Origin: Pseudolysinimonas_A sp947085045
GTDB lineage: Bacteria > Actinomycetota > Actinomycetes > Actinomycetales > Microbacteriaceae
Reading direction: 5' to 3'
DNA: 64,000 nucleotides
Assembly: GCA_947085045.1 (NCBI GenBank)
Contig: CAMTUU010000003.1
Span: 1-64,000 of the forward strand
The notes beneath the pieces are model-generated. The model saw only the letters and a program-made list of their open reading frames with translations. It did no database searches and had not been told where the DNA came from. The translations under genes were made by a program, and so were the position numbers. Shown here one piece after another: positions 18,283 through 26,003 of the stretch (position 1 is the stretch's first letter; every line of letters starts with the position of its first letter).

Positions 18283-19613
18283 CCAGCACGCAGCACGACG
18301 GCACCGAGACCGGGCACGTCATGGCGCCGACCGACGTCATCGGCAGCGGCCAGGAGGGTTCCCTGTTCGATCAGGTGCGCGCCTGGACCCAGCGCGTCCG
18401 CGGTGGCGAGATGGGCGCTCTGCCGGCCATCGGCGGGTTCGTCGTACTGACGATCCTGTTCACGGTGCTCGTGGGCATCTTCCGCCCCGCGCAGTACTTC
18501 TTCAACGTCGGCAACTTCGCGGTGCTGGCGCAGCAGGCCGCGCCGCTCGTGATGCTCGGCATGGCGCTCGTCTTCGTCATCCTGCTCGGCGAGATCGACC
18601 TCTCCGCCGGCGTGACGGCGGGCGTGTCGATGGGTCTGTTCGCGGTGCTGGTGTCGCGCTTCGGCGTCAACTGGATCCTCGCCCTGGTCTTCGCGTTCGC
18701 CGCGGGCCTGGTGATCGGCACGCTGATCGGATTCTTCGTGGCGCGGGTGGGCATTCCCTCGTTCGTGGTGACGCTGGGTCTGTTCCTCGGCCTTCAGGGG
18801 GTGCAGCTCATCCTGCTCACCGGAACCGGCAGCGGCAACACGTCGATCCCGCTGCAGGTGCCCGAGGTGCTCGCGATCCAGAACGCGAACCTCCCGATCT
18901 GGGGCGGCTGGGTGATGCTGGTCGTCGCCCTCGCGATCTCGGCGGCCACGTCGTTCTGGGATCGCTACCGCCGCACGCGCGCGGGGGTGCCGAACCGCAC
19001 GATCTCGCTGGTCTGGGCGAAGCTCATCATCATCGCCGTCGTCGGCGGGGTGGCCGTCTTCCTGCTCAACCAGAACCGCGGCCGCGCCGCGACGCAGCTC
19101 GGCGACCAGCAGATCGGCGGCACGACCGTCGAAGGCGTGCCGATGGTGGTGCCGTTCGTGCTCGCGATCCTGTGGCTCGGAACCTTCCTGCTCGATCGCA
19201 CCAAGTACGGCCGGTACCTCTACGCGATCGGCGGAAACGCCGAGGCCGCACGCCGGTCCGGTGTCAACGTCGTGCTGATCCGGTGGGTGGCGTTCATCAT
19301 CTGCTCGGGACTCGCGGTGCTCGCCGGACTGTTCCTCGCCTCGCGCGTCGGCACCGTCGACGCGACGATGGGCCGCGACCTCGTGCTCTCCGGCGTCGCC
19401 GCCGCCGTCGTCGGCGGTGTCAGCCTCTTCGGCGGGCGCGGGCGGCTCATGCACGCGGCGGTCGGCGCGCTCGTCATCGCGGTCATCACCAACGGCCTCG
19501 GGCTGCTCGGGCTCCCGTCCGGGATCAACTACGCCGTGACCGGCGGGGTGCTGATCCTCGCCGCGACCGTCGACGCGCTGTCGCGTCGTCGCAGCGGCGG
19601 CGCACGGACCTGA
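18279..19613 (+). CDS. Sugar ABC transporter permease (XylH-like)
   Basis: A 444-residue membrane permease of the BPD_transp_2 family. After a polar N-terminus of about 50 residues it has about ten hydrophobic segments, the EIDLSAGVTAGVS signature near residue 107, a long cytoplasmic loop (RYRRTRAGVP) as in XylH, and the ATPase-contacting AIGGNAEAARRSGV. It is longer than ribose permeases and closer to XylH in size. The ATG at 18279 overlaps the stop of the ATPase gene. Together with the binding protein and ATPase it completes one importer. The operon ends at a strong hairpin directly downstream. Confidence 0.9.
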   Translation: MTSTQHDGTETGHVMAPTDVIGSGQEGSLFDQVRAWTQRVRGGEMGALPAIGGFVVLTILFTVLVGIFRPAQYFFNVGNFAVLAQQAAPLVMLGMALVFVILLGEIDLSAGVTAGVSMGLFAVLVSRFGVNWILALVFAFAAGLVIGTLIGFFVARVGIPSFVVTLGLFLGLQGVQLILLTGTGSGNTSIPLQVPEVLAIQNANLPIWGGWVMLVVALAISAATSFWDRYRRTRAGVPNRTISLVWAKLIIIAVVGGVAVFLLNQNRGRAATQLGDQQIGGTTVEGVPMVVPFVLAILWLGTFLLDRTKYGRYLYAIGGNAEAARRSGVNVVLIRWVAFIICSGLAVLAGLFLASRVGTVDATMGRDLVLSGVAAAVVGGVSLFGGRGRLMHAAVGALVIAVITNGLGLLGLPSGINYAVTGGVLILAATVDALSRRRSGGART

Positions 19614-19630
19614 CCTGTCGCGCCCCTGCA

Positions 19631-19667
19631 GCGCGGCCCCGGACTCCCAGCGAGTCCGGGGCCGCGC
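19631..19667 (+). terminator. Strong stem-loop terminator after the sugar ABC operon
   Basis: GCGCGGCCCCGGACTC at 19631-19646 pairs perfectly with GAGTCCGGGGCCGCGC at 19652-19667 around a 5-base loop, giving 16 base pairs. There is only a weak T-rich tail (TCGTT), as is common in high-GC actinobacteria. Confidence 0.8.
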
Positions 19668-19683
19668 TCGTTAGCCTCGGATC

Positions 19684-20457
19684 ATGAGTACGAACGACAA
19701 GGCCATGGCGCTGAAGGCGCTGCACGAGGCCCCCGAGATCCTCCGCGTCGTCAACGTCTGGGATGCCATCAGCGCCAAGGTCGTCGCCGATCTCCCGGGC
19801 ACCACCGCCCTGGCGACCGCCGGCCACTCGATCGCCGCGAGTCGCGGCTACGCCGACGGCGGGATGCCGCTCGACATCGCGCTCGACGGCGCGCGGATCA
19901 TCGCCGAGGCCGTCGACCTGCCCGTGTCGGCCGACCTTGACGACGGCTACGAGGACCCGGCCGAGACCATCCGCCGGGCGATCGGCTTCGGGATCGTCGG
20001 CGCCAACGTCGAAGACCGCTTCCGCCCGTTCGACGAGTCGGTCGCGCGCGTCGCCGCGATCACCGCCGCCGCCGAGAAGGAGGGCGTCGCTTTCCAGCTC
20101 AACGCCCGCACCGACGCGCTCACCCCGCGCTCGGGCGACCTGTCGGCCGACCAGAAGCTCGCGGCGGCCATCGAGCGCGGCACGGCGTTCCTCGACAACG
20201 GCGCGGCTCTGGTCTTCGTCCCCGGCGCGCACCCCCGGGCCATCGTCGAGCAGCTCGTCGAGGCGTTCGGCCCGGGCAAGCTCTCCATCATCGGGCTGCC
20301 CGGCGCGCTGCCGGCGGCCGAGTACGAGGCGCTCGGCGTCGCGCGCATCTCCTATGGCCCGCTCACCCAGCGGGTCGCCCTGCGCGCCCTCCGCGACCTC
20401 GGCACCGACCTCTACCGCGACGGCGTCATCCCGGAAGACACCCCGCCGCTCAACTGA
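19684..20457 (+). CDS. Isocitrate lyase/PEP mutase-family enzyme
   Basis: A 257-residue TIM-barrel protein of the PEP mutase/isocitrate lyase superfamily, whose members make or break C-C or C-P bonds next to a carboxylate. Features are NVWDAISAKVV near residue 24, the metal-site strand VSADLDDGYED near 80, GANVEDRF near 103 and LNARTDAL near 140. The diagnostic KKCGH motif of isocitrate lyase is absent, so it is not a glyoxylate-cycle enzyme. Carboxyphosphonoenolpyruvate phosphonomutase-like or oxaloacetate decarboxylase activity is possible. It stands alone between the ABC terminator and a convergent gene, so context does not help to decide. Confidence 0.8.
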   Translation: MSTNDKAMALKALHEAPEILRVVNVWDAISAKVVADLPGTTALATAGHSIAASRGYADGGMPLDIALDGARIIAEAVDLPVSADLDDGYEDPAETIRRAIGFGIVGANVEDRFRPFDESVARVAAITAAAEKEGVAFQLNARTDALTPRSGDLSADQKLAAAIERGTAFLDNGAALVFVPGAHPRAIVEQLVEAFGPGKLSIIGLPGALPAAEYEALGVARISYGPLTQRVALRALRDLGTDLYRDGVIPEDTPPLN

Positions 20458-20463
20458 CCTCCG

Positions 20464-20919
20464 CTACCCCCGCGCCGCGAGCGCGTCGGCGAGCCAGCGG
20501 GCGTGGACATGCCACGGATCCCGTCCGGCGGCGAGCGCGTCGATGTGGGCACGCAGCCGCGGGGTGAGGGCGAACCACTCCGACGTGCCGAGGCGGTCGT
20601 CGGCGAACTCGGCGTGCCGGGCGCGTTCGAGGTGCCGGTCGCCGGCTTCGAACGCGAGCACATCCTCGTGGCCGGCCACCCCCGCCTTCAGCGCGCCGAA
20701 CCGCTGCCGCGGGTTGGAGGTGGTGCCGATCTTCACCCGGTCGTCGAGTCGCAGGTAGTAGACGACGTCGACGCGCGGCAGCGGCAGCCCGGGGTCGATG
20801 TACTCGCCCACCCGCCAGCCGCAGACGGCGCAGACCCAGCCGGTCGGCGTGCGGACACCGCTGCGCGACCGGCAGACGCGGCACGGCGACTCGAGGTCAC
20901 CCACTCCGGCTTCGGTCAC
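20464..20919 (-). CDS. Zinc-ribbon GIY-YIG-type small protein
   Basis: A soluble protein of about 151 residues. The N-terminal half has four cysteines in two CxxC pairs (CRVCRS and CAVCGW), probably one zinc site. The C-terminal half resembles the GIY-YIG fold of the T5orf172/Mug113 type (VVYYLRLDDRVKIGTT, NPRQRF, then HLERARHAEFADDR). Such domains belong to DNA-cleaving families, but many small members have no assigned role. The GTG at 20919 follows AGGGGG with almost no spacer; a start at 20988 is also open, so the N-terminus is uncertain. It converges on the PEP-mutase gene. A second protein with the same kind of domain lies at 26-27 kb. Confidence 0.6.
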   Translation of the reverse strand: MTEAGVGDLESPCRVCRSRSGVRTPTGWVCAVCGWRVGEYIDPGLPLPRVDVVYYLRLDDRVKIGTTSNPRQRFGALKAGVAGHEDVLAFEAGDRHLERARHAEFADDRLGTSEWFALTPRLRAHIDALAAGRDPWHVHARWLADALAARG

Positions 20920-21006
20920 CCCCCTATCGTCGCCCGCACCGCCGTCAACCCCTCGGTATCGACGGCGGTGCGGCGTAGCGTCGGGCATCTACCTCAGGAG
21001 GATCAC

Positions 21007-21303
21007 ATGTACGGAAAGCTGCTCTTCGTCGTCGGACTCGGCGCCGGCTACCTCGTCGGCACCAACCGCGGGCGCAAGGACTACGAGATGCTCACGACCC
21101 GAGTCAGCGAGCTGTGGCTGGACCCGCGGGTGCAGAAGGTCGCCAAGCAGGCGACCGACGTCGTCGAGAAGAACGTTCCGATGGGCGAGAAGGTCACCGA
21201 GGCTCGCACCGCCGCGACGAAGGCCGCGCGCGAGAACGTCGGCCCGTCGACTCGCGGATCGTCGTCCGCACCCGGAACGTCGTCGGCATCCGCCGCGTCC
21301 TGA
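21007..21303 (+). CDS. Small YtxH-like envelope protein
   Basis: A 98-residue protein starting with a short glycine-rich hydrophobic segment (LLFVVGLGAGYLVGTNRG), followed by an amphipathic helical stretch rich in Lys, Val and Glu and a Ser/Ala/Pro tail. This is the layout of YtxH-type proteins, a loosely defined stress-linked family anchored in the membrane. The ATG follows AGGAGG with good spacing. The DksA-like gene starts 5 bases after its stop, so both are probably on one transcript. No catalytic residues are visible. Confidence 0.7.
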   Translation: MYGKLLFVVGLGAGYLVGTNRGRKDYEMLTTRVSELWLDPRVQKVAKQATDVVEKNVPMGEKVTEARTAATKAARENVGPSTRGSSSAPGTSSASAAS

Positions 21304-21308
21304 GCGGG

Positions 21309-21668
21309 GTGCACGGCCTCCCCGACCCGTCCGACGCGCGGCAGTGGATCGCCGCGCGGCGGACGGCCGTGCTCGAGCGGCTCGCGGGGGTCGAGGATCG
21401 CTTGGTCGAGGTGCGTGCCTCACGCGCCGATTGGACCGACGAGGAGCACGACCCGGAGGGCTTCACGCTCACCTTCGAGTGGCAGCAGGCGGAGGGTGCC
21501 CGTGCCGCGCACCGGGCGGAGCTCGACGAACTCGAGCTCGCGATGTCGCGGGTCGACGCCGGCTCCTACGGTTTGTGCTGCTCGTGCGGTCTGCCGATCC
21601 CGCACGAGCAGCTGCGATTGCGCCCCGCGCGCACCACGTGCGTGTCGTGCGCGGAGGCCCGGCGCTGA
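21309..21668 (+). CDS. DksA/TraR-type C4 zinc-finger protein
   Basis: A 119-residue protein with an N-terminal coiled-coil-forming region (about residues 15-75) and a C-terminal four-cysteine zinc finger, CCSCGLP followed by CVSC, the arrangement of the DksA/TraR family. These proteins can enter the RNA polymerase secondary channel, but many small actinobacterial members are uncharacterised. The coiled coil carries several acidic residues near its turn (DWTDEEHD), as needed for polymerase action in DksA. The GTG at 21309 lies right after the preceding stop and suggests translational coupling. The stop is one base from the convergent EEP gene. Confidence 0.75.
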   Translation: MHGLPDPSDARQWIAARRTAVLERLAGVEDRLVEVRASRADWTDEEHDPEGFTLTFEWQQAEGARAAHRAELDELELAMSRVDAGSYGLCCSCGLPIPHEQLRLRPARTTCVSCAEARR

Positions 21669-21669
21669 C

Positions 21670-22356
21670 TCAGGCGCCCTCTTCGGCGGCCCGGTAGCTC
21701 GACGTCACGACGATCGGGAGGTGATCCGACGCGCCGTGCGGCAGCGTCTCGATGTCGTGGATCGTCATCCCCGCGCTCGTCGCGAAGTCGAAGTGCCCGC
21801 GCAGCACCTTGTAGCGCGTGTAGGTGCGAGAGTCGCTGAGGGTGAGGTCGTAGCCGCTCGAGGTCATCCGGCGGCCGAGACCCGCCTTACCGAGCGGATA
21901 GTTGTAATCGCCGACCATGAGCGCCGGCAGTCCCGGCCCGAGCTCGCGCAACTGGGCGTGCGCCGAGGAGATCTGGTGGCGGCGCAACGAGTTGAGCGCC
22001 GTCAGCGGGGAGGCGTGGAACGAGGCCACGAGCACCTCGCGGTCTTCGACGACATCCCGGAGCCGAGCCGCGAGAAGACGCTCGTGCGCCGGAGCCGCGA
22101 TGCGGTCGTGCAGCCCCTTCTTCAGCGCGTACGCCTTCGTCTCGAGCGACTCGAACCGGTCGCGGCGGTGGTAGATCGCGAGACCCAGGCGGTTGCGGCG
22201 CGTCGCGTCGGCGAGGTGCAGCGGGCCGAGTTCGGCCGGCAGCTCGGTCGTGACCGCCTCCTGCAGACAGAGGATGTCGAGGTCGTACGCCTCGGTCAGG
22301 GCGACGAGCTCGCCGGCGGCCTTGTGCTTCTCGAGGTTGTAACTGAGTGTGCGCAC
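21670..22356 (-). CDS. Endonuclease/exonuclease/phosphatase-family hydrolase
   Basis: A 228-residue metal-dependent hydrolase of the EEP superfamily (DNase I/exonuclease III/phosphatase fold). Signatures are LSYNLEKH at the N-terminus, the metal-binding Glu in LCLQEAV (about residue 33), SFHASPL, MVGDYNYP (about 147) and the terminal SDHLPIVV His-Asp pair. No signal peptide or membrane segment is present. The substrate (nucleic acid or a phosphoester) cannot be read from the sequence. It is divergent from the kinase gene, with a gap of under 90 bases between them. Confidence 0.82.
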   Translation of the reverse strand: MRTLSYNLEKHKAAGELVALTEAYDLDILCLQEAVTTELPAELGPLHLADATRRNRLGLAIYHRRDRFESLETKAYALKKGLHDRIAAPAHERLLAARLRDVVEDREVLVASFHASPLTALNSLRRHQISSAHAQLRELGPGLPALMVGDYNYPLGKAGLGRRMTSSGYDLTLSDSRTYTRYKVLRGHFDFATSAGMTIHDIETLPHGASDHLPIVVTSSYRAAEEGA

Positions 22357-22441
22357 GACTCGACGCTAGGCGTTGTCAACCCATCCGTGCACGGGGGTTG
22401 ACGCGAATATCCTGAGATCACAGCAGCCCCGAGGATACGTC

Positions 22442-23284
22442 GTGACGACTGAACTGAACGCCCCGCTCCTGCTGGAGCGGTACCGGCCCGACACGCTCAT
22501 CGCGCGGGGCGGGTCGGCATCCGTCTACCGTGCGCGCGACGTGCTGCTCGGGCGTGATGTCGCCGTGAAGGTGTTCCTCGCCGGGTCGGAAGAGTCGCTC
22601 GACCGGGCTCGGGAAGAGCTCAGCGTGCTCGCCGGCCTCGGCGGCCACCACGGCATCGTGTCGGTGCTCGACGCCGGCATCGACCAGTCGTCGCCCGACG
22701 ACCTGCGCCCATTCCTGGTGATGGAGCTGATCACCGGCCGCAGCGTGCGCCAGCTGATCGACGAGGGTGAAGTGTCGGTCACGGTCGTCGGCGGCATCGC
22801 CTTCGAGATCGCCGAGGCGCTGGAGTTCGTGCACCGGCAGAACATCGTGCACCGCGACGTGTCGCCGGCCAACATCCTGCTCGTCGACTACGGGTCGGAG
22901 TTCTCGCGCCCGCGCGCCCGACTCACCGACTTCGGCCTCGCGGTCGACGGGTCGACGTTCCAGCCTCCGGAGGACGGGTTCGTCGACGGCACCGTGCCCT
23001 ACCTCAGCCCCGAGCAGGTGCTCGCCGAACGGCTGACCCCGGCGTCCGACATCTTCTCGCTGGGGCTCGTGCTCATCGAATGCTTCTCGCGGCTGCCGGT
23101 GTTCCCGGGCTCCGACGCGGTCGCGGCGATGTCGCGCGTCGGCGCCGAACCCGAGCTACCCAAGGTGGTGCCGAAGGCGTGGCGCGCGCTGCTCGCGGCG
23201 ATGATCCGCGAGTATCCGGCGCAGCGTCCGACGGCACTCGAGGTGCTGTTCCAGGTGCGGCAGATCCTGCGCAAGCAGAAGTAG
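22442..23284 (+). CDS. Soluble serine/threonine protein kinase
   Basis: A 280-residue kinase domain with no membrane anchor or sensor domain. The Gly loop is ARGGSASVYRA, the ATP lysine is in VAVKVF (about residue 42), the catalytic loop is VHRDVSPANILL (about 136), DFG is at about 163, and the activation segment ends GTVPYLSPEQ. The catalytic loop has Ser where most kinases have Lys (HRDxKxxN), although Asp and Asn are kept. Similar HRDVSP loops exist in some bacterial kinases, so activity is likely but not certain. The start is GTG with GAGGA about seven bases upstream; an earlier start at 22373 has no ribosome site. Confidence 0.85.
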   Translation: MTTELNAPLLLERYRPDTLIARGGSASVYRARDVLLGRDVAVKVFLAGSEESLDRAREELSVLAGLGGHHGIVSVLDAGIDQSSPDDLRPFLVMELITGRSVRQLIDEGEVSVTVVGGIAFEIAEALEFVHRQNIVHRDVSPANILLVDYGSEFSRPRARLTDFGLAVDGSTFQPPEDGFVDGTVPYLSPEQVLAERLTPASDIFSLGLVLIECFSRLPVFPGSDAVAAMSRVGAEPELPKVVPKAWRALLAAMIREYPAQRPTALEVLFQVRQILRKQK

Positions 23285-23293
23285 CCGCGCCGG

Positions 23294-24202
23294 TCAGGGT
23301 TCGAGCGACGGCTCGTCGGGCAGCGCGAGCGTGAGCGCGGCGACCTCGATCCGATCCTCGAGCTGGATGTCGTTGGCGAGCTGCCGCAGGCGGATCGCCA
23401 GCACCGACTCGGCGTCGTCGTCGACGAGATCGACCGCCGCGATCAGCAGCAGCCGGCCGGGACCGACGAATTCCAGGTGAAGGAAGGTCACCCGCGAGAT
23501 CGCGGGATGCAGCAGCAGTTGCTGCAGCGCGGCTCGGCGCACCCCGTCGGGCGGGGCCGCGCCGACGAGGAAGCGCCGGTTGCGCTGGATGAGCAGCACG
23601 GCGACGACGGCGAGCAGCACCCCGATGAGGATCGACCCGAGCCCGTCGAAGAACGCCTCCCCCGTGACCTGGTGCAGACCGAGCGACGCAGCGGCGAGCG
23701 CGAGTCCGATGAGAGCGGCGACGTCTTCGAAGACGACCGCGCGCAGCGTGGCATCCGATCCGTTGAGCACGTAGTCGAGGGCTTCGCGCTCGACGGCCGC
23801 CGAGGCGCGACGCACCTGCCGCAGCGACTGGGCGAGCGAGACGCTCTCGAGCACCGCCGCGACGGCGAGCACGACGTAGCCGATCGCGTAGTCGGTGACC
23901 GGTTCCGGGTCGAGCAGCTCCTGCACGCCGGTCGCGATCGACAGCACGGCGCCGACCGTGAACAGCCCGAAGGCGGCGAACAGCGACCAGAAGTAGACGT
24001 CGCGCCCGTAGCCGAGCGGATGCGTCCGGTCGCGCACGCGGCGCCCCGAACGCTCGGCGATGAGCAGGAACACCTCGTTGCCGGCATCCGCCCAGCTGTG
24101 CAACGCCTCGGCGACCAGCGACGCCGACCCGGTGAGCACGGCCGCCGCCGTCTTCGCGCTCGCCACCGCGACGTTCGCCAGGAACGCGATGACGACGGCC
24201 AT
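23294..24202 (-). CDS. Cation diffusion facilitator (CDF) metal transporter
   Basis: A 302-residue membrane protein of the CDF family, which exports divalent cations such as Zn2+, Co2+ or Mn2+ in exchange for protons. About six hydrophobic segments are followed by a cytoplasmic C-terminal domain. The second segment has the metal site EALHSWADAGNE (HxxxD). The fifth has VVFEDVAALIG, in which the first Asp/His of the usual pair is replaced, a pattern seen in the SLC30A9-like subgroup. The ATG lies one base after the stop of a 72-residue gene, so the two are co-transcribed. The metal specificity is unknown. Confidence 0.85.
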   Translation of the reverse strand: MAVVIAFLANVAVASAKTAAAVLTGSASLVAEALHSWADAGNEVFLLIAERSGRRVRDRTHPLGYGRDVYFWSLFAAFGLFTVGAVLSIATGVQELLDPEPVTDYAIGYVVLAVAAVLESVSLAQSLRQVRRASAAVEREALDYVLNGSDATLRAVVFEDVAALIGLALAAASLGLHQVTGEAFFDGLGSILIGVLLAVVAVLLIQRNRRFLVGAAPPDGVRRAALQQLLLHPAISRVTFLHLEFVGPGRLLLIAAVDLVDDDAESVLAIRLRQLANDIQLEDRIEVAALTLALPDEPSLEP

Positions 24203-24203
24203 G

Positions 24204-24422
24204 TCAGCCCGCGTTCGTACGGGCGAGGAGTTCGTCGATCAGGCCCGCCGGGATACGGTCGCCCGCCATGCCCGCGACCCGTTCGAGCGAGAAGAACGAC
24301 ACCGGCGCGAGCGCCTTCGGGTCGACGCCTGCCTCGGCGAGGGCGTCGCGGATGAGCGGCCCGCCGACCGGATGCTTCAGCCAGGTGCCGACGGAGTCCT
24401 TCACGGTGAGCTTCGCGGCCAT
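24204..24422 (-). CDS. Small conserved-looking protein, function unknown
   Basis: A 72-residue soluble protein without recognised family. The core WLKHPVGGPLIRDALAEAG followed by LERVAGMAG looks like a small helical domain. A similar HPVGG-containing stretch may occur as a terminal domain of larger proteins, but this is recollection, not a demonstrated match. It is directly upstream of, and nearly touching, the CDF transporter gene, which makes a shared transcript likely. GC content and codon use match the neighbours, supporting a real gene. Confidence 0.6.
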   Translation of the reverse strand: MAAKLTVKDSVGTWLKHPVGGPLIRDALAEAGVDPKALAPVSFFSLERVAGMAGDRIPAGLIDELLARTNAG

Positions 24423-24638
24423 GCCCCCAGCTCACCACATCCGGGGTCCGTGTGAGATGGCGGATGCCGGTGCGTGGGGTCCGCGCCGAGGGCTTCGCTC
24501 ATCCGCCCGCCGGCCGGTGGCGGGCTCGTCGAGGTGTACCCAGCAGGGCGGGGTCGAAGGTCGACGCCACCGCCGAGAAGGCCACGACGGGTCGTCATTC
24601 GCGCAGACGGGTGCAGACTGGGAGGCTACCGTCAGGGG

Positions 24639-25130
24639 ATGCGCCTGGTGATCACGAGCGATACCCACCTCCCTTCGCGAGCGCGCGACCTCCCGGCGAC
24701 GCTCTGGGCCGCGGTCGACCGCGCCGACGTCGTCGTGCACGCCGGCGACTGGACCTCCGAGGAGCTGCTCGATCGGCTGCTGGAGCGGTCAGCCCGGCTG
24801 ATCGGCGTCTTCGGCAACAACGACCACGGCGCGTTGCGCGAGCGGCTCCCCGAGGTCGTGCGGGTCGAGCTCGGCGGCGTGCGGTTCGCGGTCGTGCACG
24901 AGACCGGGGCGAAGGAGGGCCGCGAGCGCCGCGCCGACGTCGCCTACCCCGACACCGACGTGCTCGCGTTCGGCCACTCGCACATCCCGTGGGACACCGT
25001 GAGCCCGCGCGGCCTGCGCCTGCTCAACCCCGGCTCGCCGACCGACCGGCGGCGGATGCCGCGGGCCACGTTCCTCACCGCGACCGTCGGCGACGGGACG
25101 CTGCGCAACCTCGAGTTCGTGGAGCTCTGA
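24639..25130 (+). CDS. YfcE/MJ0936-type metallophosphoesterase
   Basis: A 163-residue calcineurin-like phosphoesterase of the YfcE/MJ0936 group, which hydrolyse small phosphodiesters with two metal ions. Metal and catalytic motifs are all present: SDTHLP (DxH, residue 7), VVHAGDW (GD, about 36), GVFGNND (GNxD, about 60), VVHETG and GHSHIP (about 113). The ATG at 24639 is directly preceded by AGGGG. The cellular substrate is unknown. The gene converges on the LLM oxidoreductase with a 6-base gap. Confidence 0.87.
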   Translation: MRLVITSDTHLPSRARDLPATLWAAVDRADVVVHAGDWTSEELLDRLLERSARLIGVFGNNDHGALRERLPEVVRVELGGVRFAVVHETGAKEGRERRADVAYPDTDVLAFGHSHIPWDTVSPRGLRLLNPGSPTDRRRMPRATFLTATVGDGTLRNLEFVEL

Positions 25131-25136
25131 CCCAGC

Positions 25137-25955
25137 TCAGCCGGCGTTGTGCGCGTCGCGCCAGGCGACCCACTCGGGGATGCGCGAGAGGTCGTAGTCG
25201 GGACCGGTGATGCCGAGCGTGAACAGCGTCGCCCCGACGGCGTGGAGCTGGTCGGCATCCTCGGTGCTCTTCCGGCCGACCTCGACGGAGATCTCGATCT
25301 CGGAGGTGTCGCGCCCGACGGCGGTGCCGTGCTCCGCGAGGATGCCGAGCTTCCGCTCGAGCGTCGCGACGTCGCTGAACGAGTGCCAGATGTCGGCGTG
25401 CTGCGCGGTGATCCGGAGGGTCTTCTTCTCGCCGCCGCCCCCGATGAGCACCGGGATCTTGCGGGTCGGCGCGGGGTTCAGCTTCCCCCAGCGGTCCTCG
25501 ATGATCGGCAGGTCGCGGGCGAGCGCGTCGAGACGCGACCCGACGGTGCCGAAGTCGTAGCCGTACTCGTCGTAGTCGCGCTCGAACCAGCCCGAGCCGG
25601 TGCCGAAGATGAAGCGTCCGGTGCCGGTGCCGTGCGCGCTGATGTGGTCGATCGTGCGAGCCATGTCGGCCTGCAGGTTCGCGTTGCGGTAGCTGTTGCA
25701 GTTCACCAGCGCGCCGATCTCGACGCGACGGGTCTGCTCGGCGAGCGCGGCCAGCATCGTCCACGACTCGAAGTGCAGCCCGTCGCGCGGCCCGCTGAGC
25801 GGGTAGAAGTGGTCCCAGTTGAAGAGGATGTCAACACCGAGATCCTCGAGCTGCGCGGCGGTGTCGCGGATCTTCTCGTACGGGGCGTGCTGCGGGGCGA
25901 TCTGCACGCCCAGACGGACGGGGCGAGTGGGGCGGGTGGAGCTCGAGGTAGTCAT
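25137..25955 (-). CDS. LLM-class F420-dependent oxidoreductase
   Basis: A luciferase-like TIM-barrel oxidoreductase of about 272 residues, probably using coenzyme F420 as hydride donor or acceptor. Typical features are RLGVQIAPQ at the first strand, LFNWDHFYPLSGP, RVEIGALVNCNSYRN, GRFIFGTGSGW and PVLIGGGGEKKTL. Its C-terminal part is complete. The ATG at 25955 is preferred; a TTG four codons earlier (25967) is open, and neither has a clear ribosome site. The substrate is not predictable from sequence. A second, broken LLM gene lies near 40 kb and is not a close copy. Confidence 0.82.
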   Translation of the reverse strand: MTTSSSTRPTRPVRLGVQIAPQHAPYEKIRDTAAQLEDLGVDILFNWDHFYPLSGPRDGLHFESWTMLAALAEQTRRVEIGALVNCNSYRNANLQADMARTIDHISAHGTGTGRFIFGTGSGWFERDYDEYGYDFGTVGSRLDALARDLPIIEDRWGKLNPAPTRKIPVLIGGGGEKKTLRITAQHADIWHSFSDVATLERKLGILAEHGTAVGRDTSEIEISVEVGRKSTEDADQLHAVGATLFTLGITGPDYDLSRIPEWVAWRDAHNAG

Positions 25956-26003
25956 GCTCAGTTGCAACGTCCCGCACCCGCGGTCTCTTCCCGTCGGCTC
26001 ACC

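Noticed and set aside
18177..19454. Long minus-strand open frame of 425 codons opposite the sugar ABC permease
   Set aside because: The product is His/Asp/Glu/Arg-rich low complexity, typical of the antisense of a hydrophobic high-GC gene. The plus strand is a clear permease.
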